A DNA stretch of 64,000 nucleotides, from positions 1 through 64,000 of the forward strand of contig JAZRIF010000212.1 in the NCBI GenBank assembly GCA_045645165.1. Reading direction: 5' to 3'. Every line of letters starts with the position of its first letter. Position 1 is the first letter of the stretch. The notes under the pieces were generated by a model. The model worked only from the letters and a program-made list of their open reading frames with translations. It was not told where the DNA came from and did no database searches. Source of the stretch: CAMEON01 sp045645165 (lineage in GTDB: Bacteria; Bacillota; Clostridia; Oscillospirales; CAG-272). The position numbers and the translations under genes were made by a program. Positions 1-6,909 of the stretch are shown here, piece after piece.

Positions 1-30
1 GGGGGAAACTTCTTTTAAGAAGTTTCCCCC
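1..30. repeat. Perfect G/C-capped palindrome at the window edge
   Basis: The two 15-base halves GGGGGAAACTTCTTT and AAGAAGTTTCCCCC-type sequence fold back on each other almost without a loop. A closely related hairpin lies at 63584-63615 and a more distant relative at 25446-25475, so this is probably one copy of a dispersed intergenic hairpin family. It could also serve as a terminator for a gene left of the window. Confidence 0.6.
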
Positions 31-113
31 AGGCGTCCTCCCGCCCCCTCGATAAACCCAAATTTGAATCATTTTGCAATCGGCTATCAAACAATTATGT
101 GAAGGAGAAAAAA

Positions 114-133
114 CGAAGCCTGATCAGGCTTCG
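114..133 (+). promoter_or_regulatory. Perfect 20-bp palindrome between Shine-Dalgarno and start codon
   Basis: CGAAGCCTGATCAGGCTTCG is its own reverse complement. It sits directly after the Shine-Dalgarno stretch GAAGGAGAAAAAA (101-113) and three bases before the ATG at 137. Unfolded, the SD-to-ATG distance is far too long (over 25 bases). Folded into a hairpin, the effective spacing becomes about 9 bases. This could make translation depend on the fold; that role is inferred. Confidence 0.5.
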
Positions 134-136
134 CCA

Positions 137-1306
137 ATGAATTGTATGGACGAAACAATGAAGAACAGTATCCATATCGAGCCTGCCGTAAAGGTGGAGG
201 CGGCGGATGAATGGAGCAGACTTTTTGAGAGATACGATGTGACCGAAACCGCGTGGATCGGGGCCGACGGGATCTACTCCTTTGCGCTGGATGGAAACGA
301 TGCTTTTGCAAGTGCCGCCGAAAGCACGCAAACCTTTTTTATTTTCAGCGATACGCTGTTCGGTACTACGAGCAAGGACGGAAGAAAAGCGGTGCGAGAG
401 GCTATGCCCAACCATACCTCCGCGATCCTTGAGGGAAACAAGCCCGATGCCGCGAAGCGTAGATTTGTCTGGGGAAAGGGCGGCAGCTGCACCCTTGATA
501 TGCATGATCTTGACGACAATGAGAAGAAAAATCTTGTGGGCGCTTCGAAATGGTTCACAGACGGTCTTGTGCTGGGGGATAAGCTGTATCTGTTCTGCTA
601 TACCCCCATCGGACTCGTCAATGACAGGGTGGACATGGCCGTGTTCCCGATCATGGAGGGCAACGTTGATTATCAGCATTATTCCCTCATCGAACCTATA
701 CCTCAGTTGTGTATGCTGACCCCACAGGGTGAGCTGGCCATTGACTACGGATACGCCGTCCACGTAAATACCAAAGAAGCGGGAGCGCCCGACCCTGACG
801 GATATATCTACATCTACGGTGGCGGTCGCGGTTACAGCGGTTACGTTTCCCGCATCAAGGCCGAGGATTTTCCCGATTTTTCCAAGCTGAGATACTATGA
901 CGGAAGCGGATGGAGCATGAATCTGGCCGATTCCGCCTCCGTGATCCGGGGCATATCCCGCGAATACAGTGTGACGCCCATTCCCGTAGGCCCAAAGGCC
1001 GGGAAATACATAGCCGTATTCATGGATCAATGCGTTTCCGGTGATATTGCCTATGCCATCGCAGACACGCCGTACGGGCCTTTTGGCGAGGCCGTCCGTT
1101 TTTACCGCGTGCCCGAGGCTGGTGAGAAAGTGCTGGACGCGGAAGGCAAGGAGGATACGGTATTTACGTATAACGCCAAGGCACATCCCCATCTGTCGGA
1201 GGGAAGCCGTTTACTGATCAGCTATAATACGAACGTGTGGAACGGCGACAACACACCCTACTGCTATCACCCTAGATTCATTTGGCTTGACCTCAAAACG
1301 ATTTGA
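137..1306 (+). CDS. DUF5005-like protein (glycan-associated beta-propeller type)
   Basis: The 389-residue product has the opening W-x-G-A-D-G-x-Y-S-F, the segment FFIFSDTLFG and the later YGGGRGYSGYVSRI, which resemble the DUF5005/DUF4185 families. These are predicted beta-propeller proteins often found among polysaccharide-utilisation genes. No signal peptide is visible, so a cytoplasmic or non-classically placed protein is likely. The start is uncertain: the frame is open back to a TTG at 74, but ATG 137 follows a strong Shine-Dalgarno separated by a hairpin, and M-x-x-M-x-x-x-M offers further starts. The gene is transcribed towards the URO-D gene and is followed by a terminator. The substrate and activity are unknown. 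Confidence 0.65.
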   Translation: MNCMDETMKNSIHIEPAVKVEAADEWSRLFERYDVTETAWIGADGIYSFALDGNDAFASAAESTQTFFIFSDTLFGTTSKDGRKAVREAMPNHTSAILEGNKPDAAKRRFVWGKGGSCTLDMHDLDDNEKKNLVGASKWFTDGLVLGDKLYLFCYTPIGLVNDRVDMAVFPIMEGNVDYQHYSLIEPIPQLCMLTPQGELAIDYGYAVHVNTKEAGAPDPDGYIYIYGGGRGYSGYVSRIKAEDFPDFSKLRYYDGSGWSMNLADSASVIRGISREYSVTPIPVGPKAGKYIAVFMDQCVSGDIAYAIADTPYGPFGEAVRFYRVPEAGEKVLDAEGKEDTVFTYNAKAHPHLSEGSRLLISYNTNVWNGDNTPYCYHPRFIWLDLKTI

Positions 1307-1420
1307 GCCGTCTGAATGTCTCATGGGTATATCTCCTGCCTCCATATAATCGAACAAAAGTACGTACGGATTCCTTTGGGACTATAAGGGTGTTCAACAT
1401 ATTCGAGTAATGGCTCACCA

Positions 1421-1466
1421 AAAACAGTCTATGTTGAACAAAGTTTGACATAGACTGTTTTTCTTT
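1421..1466 (+). terminator. Intrinsic terminator after the DUF5005-like gene
   Basis: AAAACAGTCTATG (1421-1433) pairs with CATAGACTGTTTT (1449-1461), followed by a short T-rich tract. It lies 115 bases after the stop of the DUF5005-like gene. Confidence 0.65.
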
Positions 1467-1621
1467 ATCCGTTTCGGTATGAGAAGCCTGCAAGTTGCAA
1501 GCAAATTTTCCGCTTCTACTTTCTTGGTGCAACTTGCCCCGAGCGCAGCTAGGATTTCAATCTCCCGTACGGGTCACCATTGCCAACCTAAATTGAACCC
1601 TTCAATTTAGGTTGGTTTTTT
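1463..1621 (+). other. Candidate structured RNA with tRNA-like 3' end and its own terminator
   Basis: Between two terminators lies about 120 bases without a convincing ORF. GCAAGTTGCA (1490-1499) pairs perfectly with TGCAACTTGC (1528-1537). The segment 1556-1579 reads TTCAATCTCCCGTACGGG followed by TCACCA, very like the T-loop, acceptor and CCA end of a bacterial tRNA-Glu, but with a one-base insertion and no matching 5' half. It is followed at once by a strong terminator. It may be a tRNA remnant, an old attachment site or a small RNA; no clear promoter was found. Confidence 0.3.
1583..1621 (+). terminator. Strong intrinsic terminator
   Basis: CCAACCTAAATTGAA and TTCAATTTAGGTTGG form a perfect 15-bp stem with a CCC loop, followed by TTTTTTC. 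It directly follows the tRNA-like CCA end at 1579. Confidence 0.8.
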
Positions 1622-1758
1622 CTTTTCAAAAAGCAGAAAGGCGCGCAGCTCGAAAATGAGTTGCGCGCCCTGTTTTTATTTGATAAAACTATATCCGTTA
1701 GATCTCGATACGGCGAACCGGACTTGCCGTACTAATTCTTACCGATCCGCTACTCATC

Positions 1759-1802
1759 AAAATCAGAAAAGGTACTGCGGTCGCAGTACCTTTTCTGATT
1801 TT
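1759..1802 (-). terminator. Palindromic terminator-like repeat, copy A
   Basis: Two 21-base arms (AAAATCAGAAAAGGTACTGCG and its complement) are separated by 2 bases. The element lies 46 bases downstream of the URO-D gene stop on the minus strand. A near-identical element is at 5536-5579, just after another minus-strand operon, and similarity continues into the flank (..GATTTACTTCGGT). It probably ends the glycosidase/URO-D transcript. Confidence 0.65.
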
Positions 1803-1847
1803 AGAGATTTACTTCGGTTCGAAGAAACAACCGTCTGACACGTCTTT

Positions 1848-2939
1848 TTACGCTTCCCCAAATATCAAAGACCTGAGACGATTCACAAAGTAGCGATAGT
1901 CCTCAAAGGACACCTCCGGAGGAATGAGATGATCCAACGCAGGAATATAGCCGGGCTTACCCAGCAGAGGGCGAATGCGCTCCAGCTCGCGGTCGATGGC
2001 CTCGGGTCCCTTGCCGATCTCATTCTTATCAATGCCGCCCAGCATAGCCATGTAGGGGAATTTTTCCCGCAGGACGTTCACGTCGCTTCCCGCCTTGACC
2101 TCGAAGGGGAGCATCATATTGATGCCCGCCTCATGGAACAGGGGGATCAGCTCTTCGCAGTTACCATCGGTATCCACCACGATAATGGGAATATCGTGGG
2201 CGTCCGCAAATTCACGGATGCGCTTGTAGTTGGGGAGCATGAACTCACGGATGAAGGCGGGGGAGATGAGGGAGCCTTGCTTGCCCGACATATCCTCCCA
2301 GATGTGGATCATGTCCACCTGCACGTCACGGGTGATCCTCTCAAAGATACGGAGCCAAAAGTCGGTAAGATCGTCCATAATAGTCTTGACCAGCTCGGGC
2401 TCGTCGTAGAAAGCGATCAGACAGCCCTCTACGCCCATGAGGTCTCGGAGGGTACCGAACAGACCGCAGGGGAAGGCACCGATCTGGATAGGGGCATCAA
2501 CGGTCTTCCACGACTCCACCAGTTCGTCCCAATTCGCAGGGAAACGGCGGGGATCGTCGGGATCCAACCGCTCCTTTTTGATCCGCTCCCAGTCCTCGGC
2601 GCAAGTCACGGGGGACTGCAGGATATGGGGAATACCCTCCTTCCCTTCCACGCATTGAACGATTTGACCGAGATGATCCTGCATGATGAGGATGTTCCCC
2701 TTTTTCTCCAATACCTTGGGCTCGTAGGGCGGTGAGTACAGATGATTGACCACACCGCTGAGCATGAGGATACCTGGATCGAAGTCGAATCCCGTGAGCC
2801 ACGCACTACCGGGATCCTCTACTCCCTCCGCCGCCCACTTCTGCACCGTCGTGCCCCACGGGCCGAAGTAGAAGGTAAAAGGGGTACGGTCGATCTCCTG
2901 CCCCAGTACGCAACGGATAAAACGCTCCTTATTCGTCAT
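1848..2939 (-). CDS. Uroporphyrinogen decarboxylase-superfamily protein
   Basis: The 363-residue product matches the URO-D fold family (MtaA/HemE relatives): N-terminal TNKERF-x-R-x-LxG, the central HIWEDMSGKQG, then IIVVDTDGNCEEL and the C-terminal LGGIDK. The haem enzyme's N-terminal substrate motif (RQAGRY type) is absent and no haem genes are near, so it is unlikely to be HemE. Members in gut Clostridia are often of unknown role or act in corrinoid-dependent methyl transfer. It starts 15 bases after a glycosidase gene in the same operon (Shine-Dalgarno AAAGGAAG), which suggests a link to a methylated or otherwise modified sugar substrate, but this is only inference. Confidence 0.8.
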   Translation of the reverse strand: MTNKERFIRCVLGQEIDRTPFTFYFGPWGTTVQKWAAEGVEDPGSAWLTGFDFDPGILMLSGVVNHLYSPPYEPKVLEKKGNILIMQDHLGQIVQCVEGKEGIPHILQSPVTCAEDWERIKKERLDPDDPRRFPANWDELVESWKTVDAPIQIGAFPCGLFGTLRDLMGVEGCLIAFYDEPELVKTIMDDLTDFWLRIFERITRDVQVDMIHIWEDMSGKQGSLISPAFIREFMLPNYKRIREFADAHDIPIIVVDTDGNCEELIPLFHEAGINMMLPFEVKAGSDVNVLREKFPYMAMLGGIDKNEIGKGPEAIDRELERIRPLLGKPGYIPALDHLIPPEVSFEDYRYFVNRLRSLIFGEA

Positions 2940-2954
2940 ACGATTACTTCCTTT

Positions 2955-5222
2955 TCAAAACAGAATGGGCACTTCAACCGTCAGCCACGCCCAGTTGGCA
3001 TCGCCGCAGGTCTCGGTGGGGATGGTATAGCTCACGCCGTTCAGGGTCACGGCGGCTGTATCTGTCTCCTGCGTGAAGGGGCCGAAGCGGACACGGGCGG
3101 TGTGGGCTCCGCAATCTCCCTTCAGGCGAAGAGTCATGGACTGGGTATTCCCCACGGGATAGGCCGTCTCCATATCCACCGTTGCGGACGTGTTAATAAG
3201 AGGATAGTCTTTGATCGACACATGCCAGCCCTTGGGGAGGCGGGGCAGGAGCTTGACCGTATCCCCCCACAGGGGAGACACACCCACCACCAGATGGTAG
3301 CACTTCATGGCCTCGGCCAACTGCACCAGATTTCCAAGGTCTCCCTGACGGCGGAAGACCCCCTTGACGGCGTCGATGGACATGCCCTCGGGAACCAGGT
3401 AGGGTTCAGGAAGACGGGGGGCGTAGCAGATCCGACAAAGGGAGTTGACCAGTTCATCGGCGTCTGCCGTCTGATCCAGAAGCAGAGCGTTCTGGGTTAT
3501 CATGGAGTGATCGTAGCCGATGCCGCCTCGCACGCCGTACCAGCCGAAATCCACGGTTTTGGCCAGGTCGGCAGGGTAGACCTCACGGGAGCGAGCCACC
3601 CACTCGGCAGGCATATCAGCGGTATCATATCCATAGGTGTCTGCCAACATGGTCACCACGGGATCATGACTGAAGCCGCATTTTTCAAGCAACCAACCGT
3701 CGCCTCGGGTCAGCCCTTTGTCAATGCCGCTTTGCAGACGGTCGGCATAGGTCTGCCACAGGGTAGCTTCCTCCACGTATCCGGCGGTCTTGGCCATCTC
3801 AATGTAGCCGAGAAGTCCGAGATAGCAGGGGATATTGGCGTAGAGGGTATAGTCGTTCATGGCTGCCTCGGTCTCGCCGTAGAGCAAGTCGTCTTTCATG
3901 AAAGAAAGTTCGGGATGGTCAAAGCACCACAGGATCCAAACCGCGCACTCCTTGATATACGCCCAATTTTCTCGAACATAGTCCACGCTTCTGCCGTGGG
4001 CGCACCATGCGGCAAAGTTCGCCATCATCATGAGGCCGTGGCCGTCGGTTTCTTGATTGCCGAGGTTGCCGCATTCCTCACCGAATCGCTCTGGCGTATA
4101 CTGTGTCGGCCAGCCGTGATGAATGAGGAGCTGTGAGTAGATGTAGGGCTTGTTGCACATGACGCTGAAATGACCGGGGACGGGGATGCCGCCGAGGGTC
4201 ACGCCGTCACGGGGGTAGGCCATCATGAACTCGTTGCCGAGGTTGCAGGAGGCCATTGCCTTTCCGTTCTCGCCAAAGGCATTCAGGGTCAGAATGGCGC
4301 GAGCGCAATCACGAGCGTAGTAGGCGTCATAGTAGGAATTGGCCTTTGCGACGTAAGGACCGAAACCGTCGTAGCGCCAAGAAGGGGCATCCTTGTAGGA
4401 AGTATGGATAAAGCCGTCGTCATCGGTGCGTTCGCAGAGATTGCGCATGTTGTGATACACCGCGCCCGTGGCGATCTCGGCCAAGGGCGTGCCCGTAAAG
4501 GTCACACGCCACGGATGGAAGGAATCGGGAAGCGTGAAGGTAGGCGCGCTTTCAAAATCGCCATCGAAGGTATGGAGGGCATGGCAGACGGCATCAAGAT
4601 TCTCCCGAACACGCTCCAAGGGCAGGGCGGCGGGGTCTACCGTGTGGGTTGCGAAAAAGGCGGAGGCATCTTCCCCGAGCATGGGCAGGGTCTCGTCATC
4701 GGTGACGTAAGCCTCGGCGAAGACGGGGGTTCCCTTCTTGAGGGGCTGATCCTCTACCGTGCCCCACGGAACTGTGTAGACCGACAGCACGGGGCGGGCG
4801 GGATTCTTGTCGGGATTGCCCACTACCTCAATGGAGGTAACGGCCATATCCCGCAGAGCCACGCGGAGCCACCAGCTTTCCCGTCTGTCCCACGCGCCGT
4901 ACAGGCACAGAGACTCGAACAGACGGGAAGATAGGTCTTCATCCTTCCCTTCTCCCATGAAGGGAGCCGGGGTCTCCATCCATGTGGAGTGGAGCCACAG
5001 GGTGTATCCCAGGATCAACGGAACGGTATCCGTCGCACCGTCCTCATAGGTGATGAGAAGATCGCCCAGACAATCTCCGATGAAGCGGATGTCTGAGGGA
5101 TCGGAAGTGCCCCAGGCGGGACAGCCCGTGTCGGTGGAATGGTAGCCGCCGACGGCATAGAGATACTTACCGCGCAGACCGATACCGTCGCAGTATGGAA
5201 GGGCCAAGGGTTGACTGGACAT
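2955..5222 (-). CDS. Six-hairpin (alpha/alpha)6-barrel glycosidase-like protein
   Basis: The 755-residue protein has an N-terminal beta-rich part (about 1-240), a helical-repeat part (about 250-680) and a beta-rich C-terminal cap. The middle contains YYARDCARAIL, the aromatic-rich NKPYIYSQLLIHHGWP and NQETDGHGLMMMANF, typical of six-hairpin glycosidases such as rhamnosidase- or glucoamylase-like enzymes. I cannot assign a GH number. There is no signal peptide, so the substrate is probably an imported oligosaccharide. The ATG follows GGGAGG at the right distance. It is the first gene of an operon with the URO-D-like gene and has a strong promoter 180 bases upstream, leaving a leader of about 170 bases. 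Confidence 0.7.
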   Translation of the reverse strand: MSSQPLALPYCDGIGLRGKYLYAVGGYHSTDTGCPAWGTSDPSDIRFIGDCLGDLLITYEDGATDTVPLILGYTLWLHSTWMETPAPFMGEGKDEDLSSRLFESLCLYGAWDRRESWWLRVALRDMAVTSIEVVGNPDKNPARPVLSVYTVPWGTVEDQPLKKGTPVFAEAYVTDDETLPMLGEDASAFFATHTVDPAALPLERVRENLDAVCHALHTFDGDFESAPTFTLPDSFHPWRVTFTGTPLAEIATGAVYHNMRNLCERTDDDGFIHTSYKDAPSWRYDGFGPYVAKANSYYDAYYARDCARAILTLNAFGENGKAMASCNLGNEFMMAYPRDGVTLGGIPVPGHFSVMCNKPYIYSQLLIHHGWPTQYTPERFGEECGNLGNQETDGHGLMMMANFAAWCAHGRSVDYVRENWAYIKECAVWILWCFDHPELSFMKDDLLYGETEAAMNDYTLYANIPCYLGLLGYIEMAKTAGYVEEATLWQTYADRLQSGIDKGLTRGDGWLLEKCGFSHDPVVTMLADTYGYDTADMPAEWVARSREVYPADLAKTVDFGWYGVRGGIGYDHSMITQNALLLDQTADADELVNSLCRICYAPRLPEPYLVPEGMSIDAVKGVFRRQGDLGNLVQLAEAMKCYHLVVGVSPLWGDTVKLLPRLPKGWHVSIKDYPLINTSATVDMETAYPVGNTQSMTLRLKGDCGAHTARVRFGPFTQETDTAAVTLNGVSYTIPTETCGDANWAWLTVEVPILF

Positions 5223-5398
5223 GTTTTTTACCTCCCGACAATTTGGATTAGGAGTGGTTTACCAAGAAATGCCGCCGTACACGGGGAAACGATTCGGAAG
5301 CAAAGGTTCTGTTCGGCGTAATCGTATGCTGAAACAGACGTCCAACCGAATCAACACGCAGATGCTTTCTTCCACGTTGGCACCACGGATTTGAAACC

Positions 5399-5427
5399 AT
5401 TATATCACACATTTCAAATCGAGTCAA
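5399..5427 (-). promoter_or_regulatory. Sigma-A promoter of the glycosidase/URO-D operon
   Basis: On the minus strand TTGACT, a 17-base spacer, then TATAAT. Transcription would begin near 5392, giving a 5' leader of about 170 bases before the glycosidase ATG at 5222. The 5223-5634 gap otherwise holds only this leader and the palindromic repeat at 5536-5579. Confidence 0.75.
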
Positions 5428-5535
5428 TACACTTGAACAGATAATTTCTGACACGGCATATTATAGGAACCGGCTTGAACTTGATGATTCGTTGGATGCG
5501 CATTTCGGTTCAACACAGTTTGATTAAGACTCACC

Positions 5536-5579
5536 AAAATCAAAAAAGGTACTGTAATCGCAGTACCTTTTCTGATTTT
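5536..5579 (-). terminator. Palindromic terminator-like repeat, copy B
   Basis: Arms of 19 bases (AAAATCAAAAAAGGTACTG and matching complement) flank a 6-base loop. It lies 56 bases downstream of the SDR gene stop on the minus strand, the same arrangement as copy A at 1759-1802, and shares its loop-side and flanking sequence. Confidence 0.65.
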
Positions 5580-5634
5580 CGGGATTTGCTTCGGTATGAG
5601 CTATATAGTCTTCCGCCTCAGCACAGAAATATGA

Positions 5635-6429
5635 TTACTTCTTCTGCTGTTTACACCATATCTCCATAACAATACCATGGGGGAGATGCTTTGTGGCCAG
5701 CACCTGCATGCGAACGGGGAATCCGCATATCGATACATCCTTCCCTTTTTTCATATCGCGGAGAGCGCGTTTGATCACTTGCTCTGCAGTATAAAAGCGA
5801 TTGTAATAGACGATGGTATCGTTATCCACCACGGCGCGGTCAAAGAAGTCCGTGCTGACCCAACCTGGACAAACCGCCATACAGCGGATACCGCGCTTTT
5901 GCTTTTGCAACTCCTTGTTCAGGGCACGAGAGAAGCTCAGCACGAAGGATTTGGATGCTCCGTATACGTTGATATAGGGGACAGGCTGGAAGGAAGAGAG
6001 ACTGCCCAATTGATAGATACAGGAGTCCTCTTTCATGTAAGGTAGGGTAAGATAGGTCATGGACACCAACGCTTTGTCGTTCAGATCGATCATAGCCAAT
6101 TGTTCCTCCAGCGTCAGATCGCTGAAAGCCTTAAACTTACCGAATCCGGCTGCATTAACCAGTACACGAACGTCCGGCTTTTCATCCTCCAGAAGCGCCT
6201 TATACTTGTCGATTTCAGCCTGAATACCCAGATCCAAGGAAATAGCGCGCACGGGAGCGCGGGTCTCAGAAGCCAATGCTTCCAATTTGTCGCGGCGGCG
6301 AGCGATGAGCCAAAGCTCATCAAACTCCTGTTCTTTATCCAATGCCAGGACAAACTCTCGTCCCATGCCCGAAGATGCGCCGGTAATAACGGCAATCTTT
6401 TTTCTTACAGTAGCATTTGTTTCACTCAT
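5635..6429 (-). CDS. Short-chain dehydrogenase/reductase (SDR) family oxidoreductase
   Basis: The 264-residue product has the Rossmann glycine motif TGASSGMG near residue 18, the NAG-like motif VNAAGFG, the catalytic Tyr/Lys in YGASK with an upstream Ser in LGSLSS, and the PG motif VCPGWV. The cofactor is presumably NADP(H), given the basic IARRRDK after the second beta strand. The length is typical for a classical SDR. The C-terminus ends in a basic KQQKK. It is the last gene of a leftward operon after the M16 peptidase and a lysine-rich protein, with 13 bases to its neighbour and a strong GGAGG. The substrate is unknown. Confidence 0.85.
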   Translation of the reverse strand: MSETNATVRKKIAVITGASSGMGREFVLALDKEQEFDELWLIARRRDKLEALASETRAPVRAISLDLGIQAEIDKYKALLEDEKPDVRVLVNAAGFGKFKAFSDLTLEEQLAMIDLNDKALVSMTYLTLPYMKEDSCIYQLGSLSSFQPVPYINVYGASKSFVLSFSRALNKELQKQKRGIRCMAVCPGWVSTDFFDRAVVDNDTIVYYNRFYTAEQVIKRALRDMKKGKDVSICGFPVRMQVLATKHLPHGIVMEIWCKQQKK

Positions 6430-6442
6430 GATGCTTTCCTCC

Positions 6443-6883
6443 TTATTTCTTTACTTTCTTAGGTTTGTATGGTTTTATCTTCTTGGCAGTCTTGATTTTA
6501 TCGGCTTTTTTCAGGACATACAAACCCGTCTTGGGATCATATCCCTCTTTCTTAGCAACTTTGAATTTTTTCGCCTGCTTCTTCTTTGCCTTTTTCCGAG
6601 CTGCGGCAAATTTACCGACGAGATCGGTATAGATCTCAAGCCCTGACTTTTTCTCAGGGATAGCGGGATTCCCTGTTTTGGTCCCAAGAGTTGCTTCTAC
6701 AGCGGCCTTGACAGCAGCCTCCTTCACTTCTTTCGGAATTTTGTATTCGCTCTTTCGGATAGATTTTTTGAATCCTCTATCCTTGGTCACCTCCTTCGTG
6801 ATACGCTTTACTACCTTCTTTTGCTTTCGTTTCGGCAATCCGGAAATGGATACCACGATAGGCGCTTTTTCATTATTTTCCAT
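6443..6883 (-). CDS. Small, very lysine-rich protein of unknown function
   Basis: The 146-residue product is unusually basic; roughly a quarter of its residues are lysine. The N-terminus (IVVSISGLPKRKQKKVV) is followed by helical Lys/Val/Ala segments and a Lys-Ala-rich C-terminus ending KPYKPKKVKK. It resembles low-complexity nucleic-acid-binding tails or ribosome-associated proteins, but no family was recognised. No signal peptide or membrane segment is seen. It has a clear AAAGGAG and lies between the M16 peptidase and SDR genes at short spacing, so it is very likely expressed with them. Nucleoid or RNA binding is a guess from charge alone. Confidence 0.6.
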   Translation of the reverse strand: MENNEKAPIVVSISGLPKRKQKKVVKRITKEVTKDRGFKKSIRKSEYKIPKEVKEAAVKAAVEATLGTKTGNPAIPEKKSGLEIYTDLVGKFAAARKKAKKKQAKKFKVAKKEGYDPKTGLYVLKKADKIKTAKKIKPYKPKKVKK

Positions 6884-6909
6884 GAATGATCTCCTTTGTG
6901 AAACTTGAA

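Noticed and set aside
1556..1579. Complete tRNA gene
   Set aside because: Only the T-loop to CCA end matches; there is no acceptor 5' strand, D-arm or anticodon arm upstream.
1848..2939. hemE (uroporphyrinogen decarboxylase of haem synthesis)
   Set aside because: The substrate-binding N-terminal signature is missing and no haem genes are near; the neighbour is a glycosidase.
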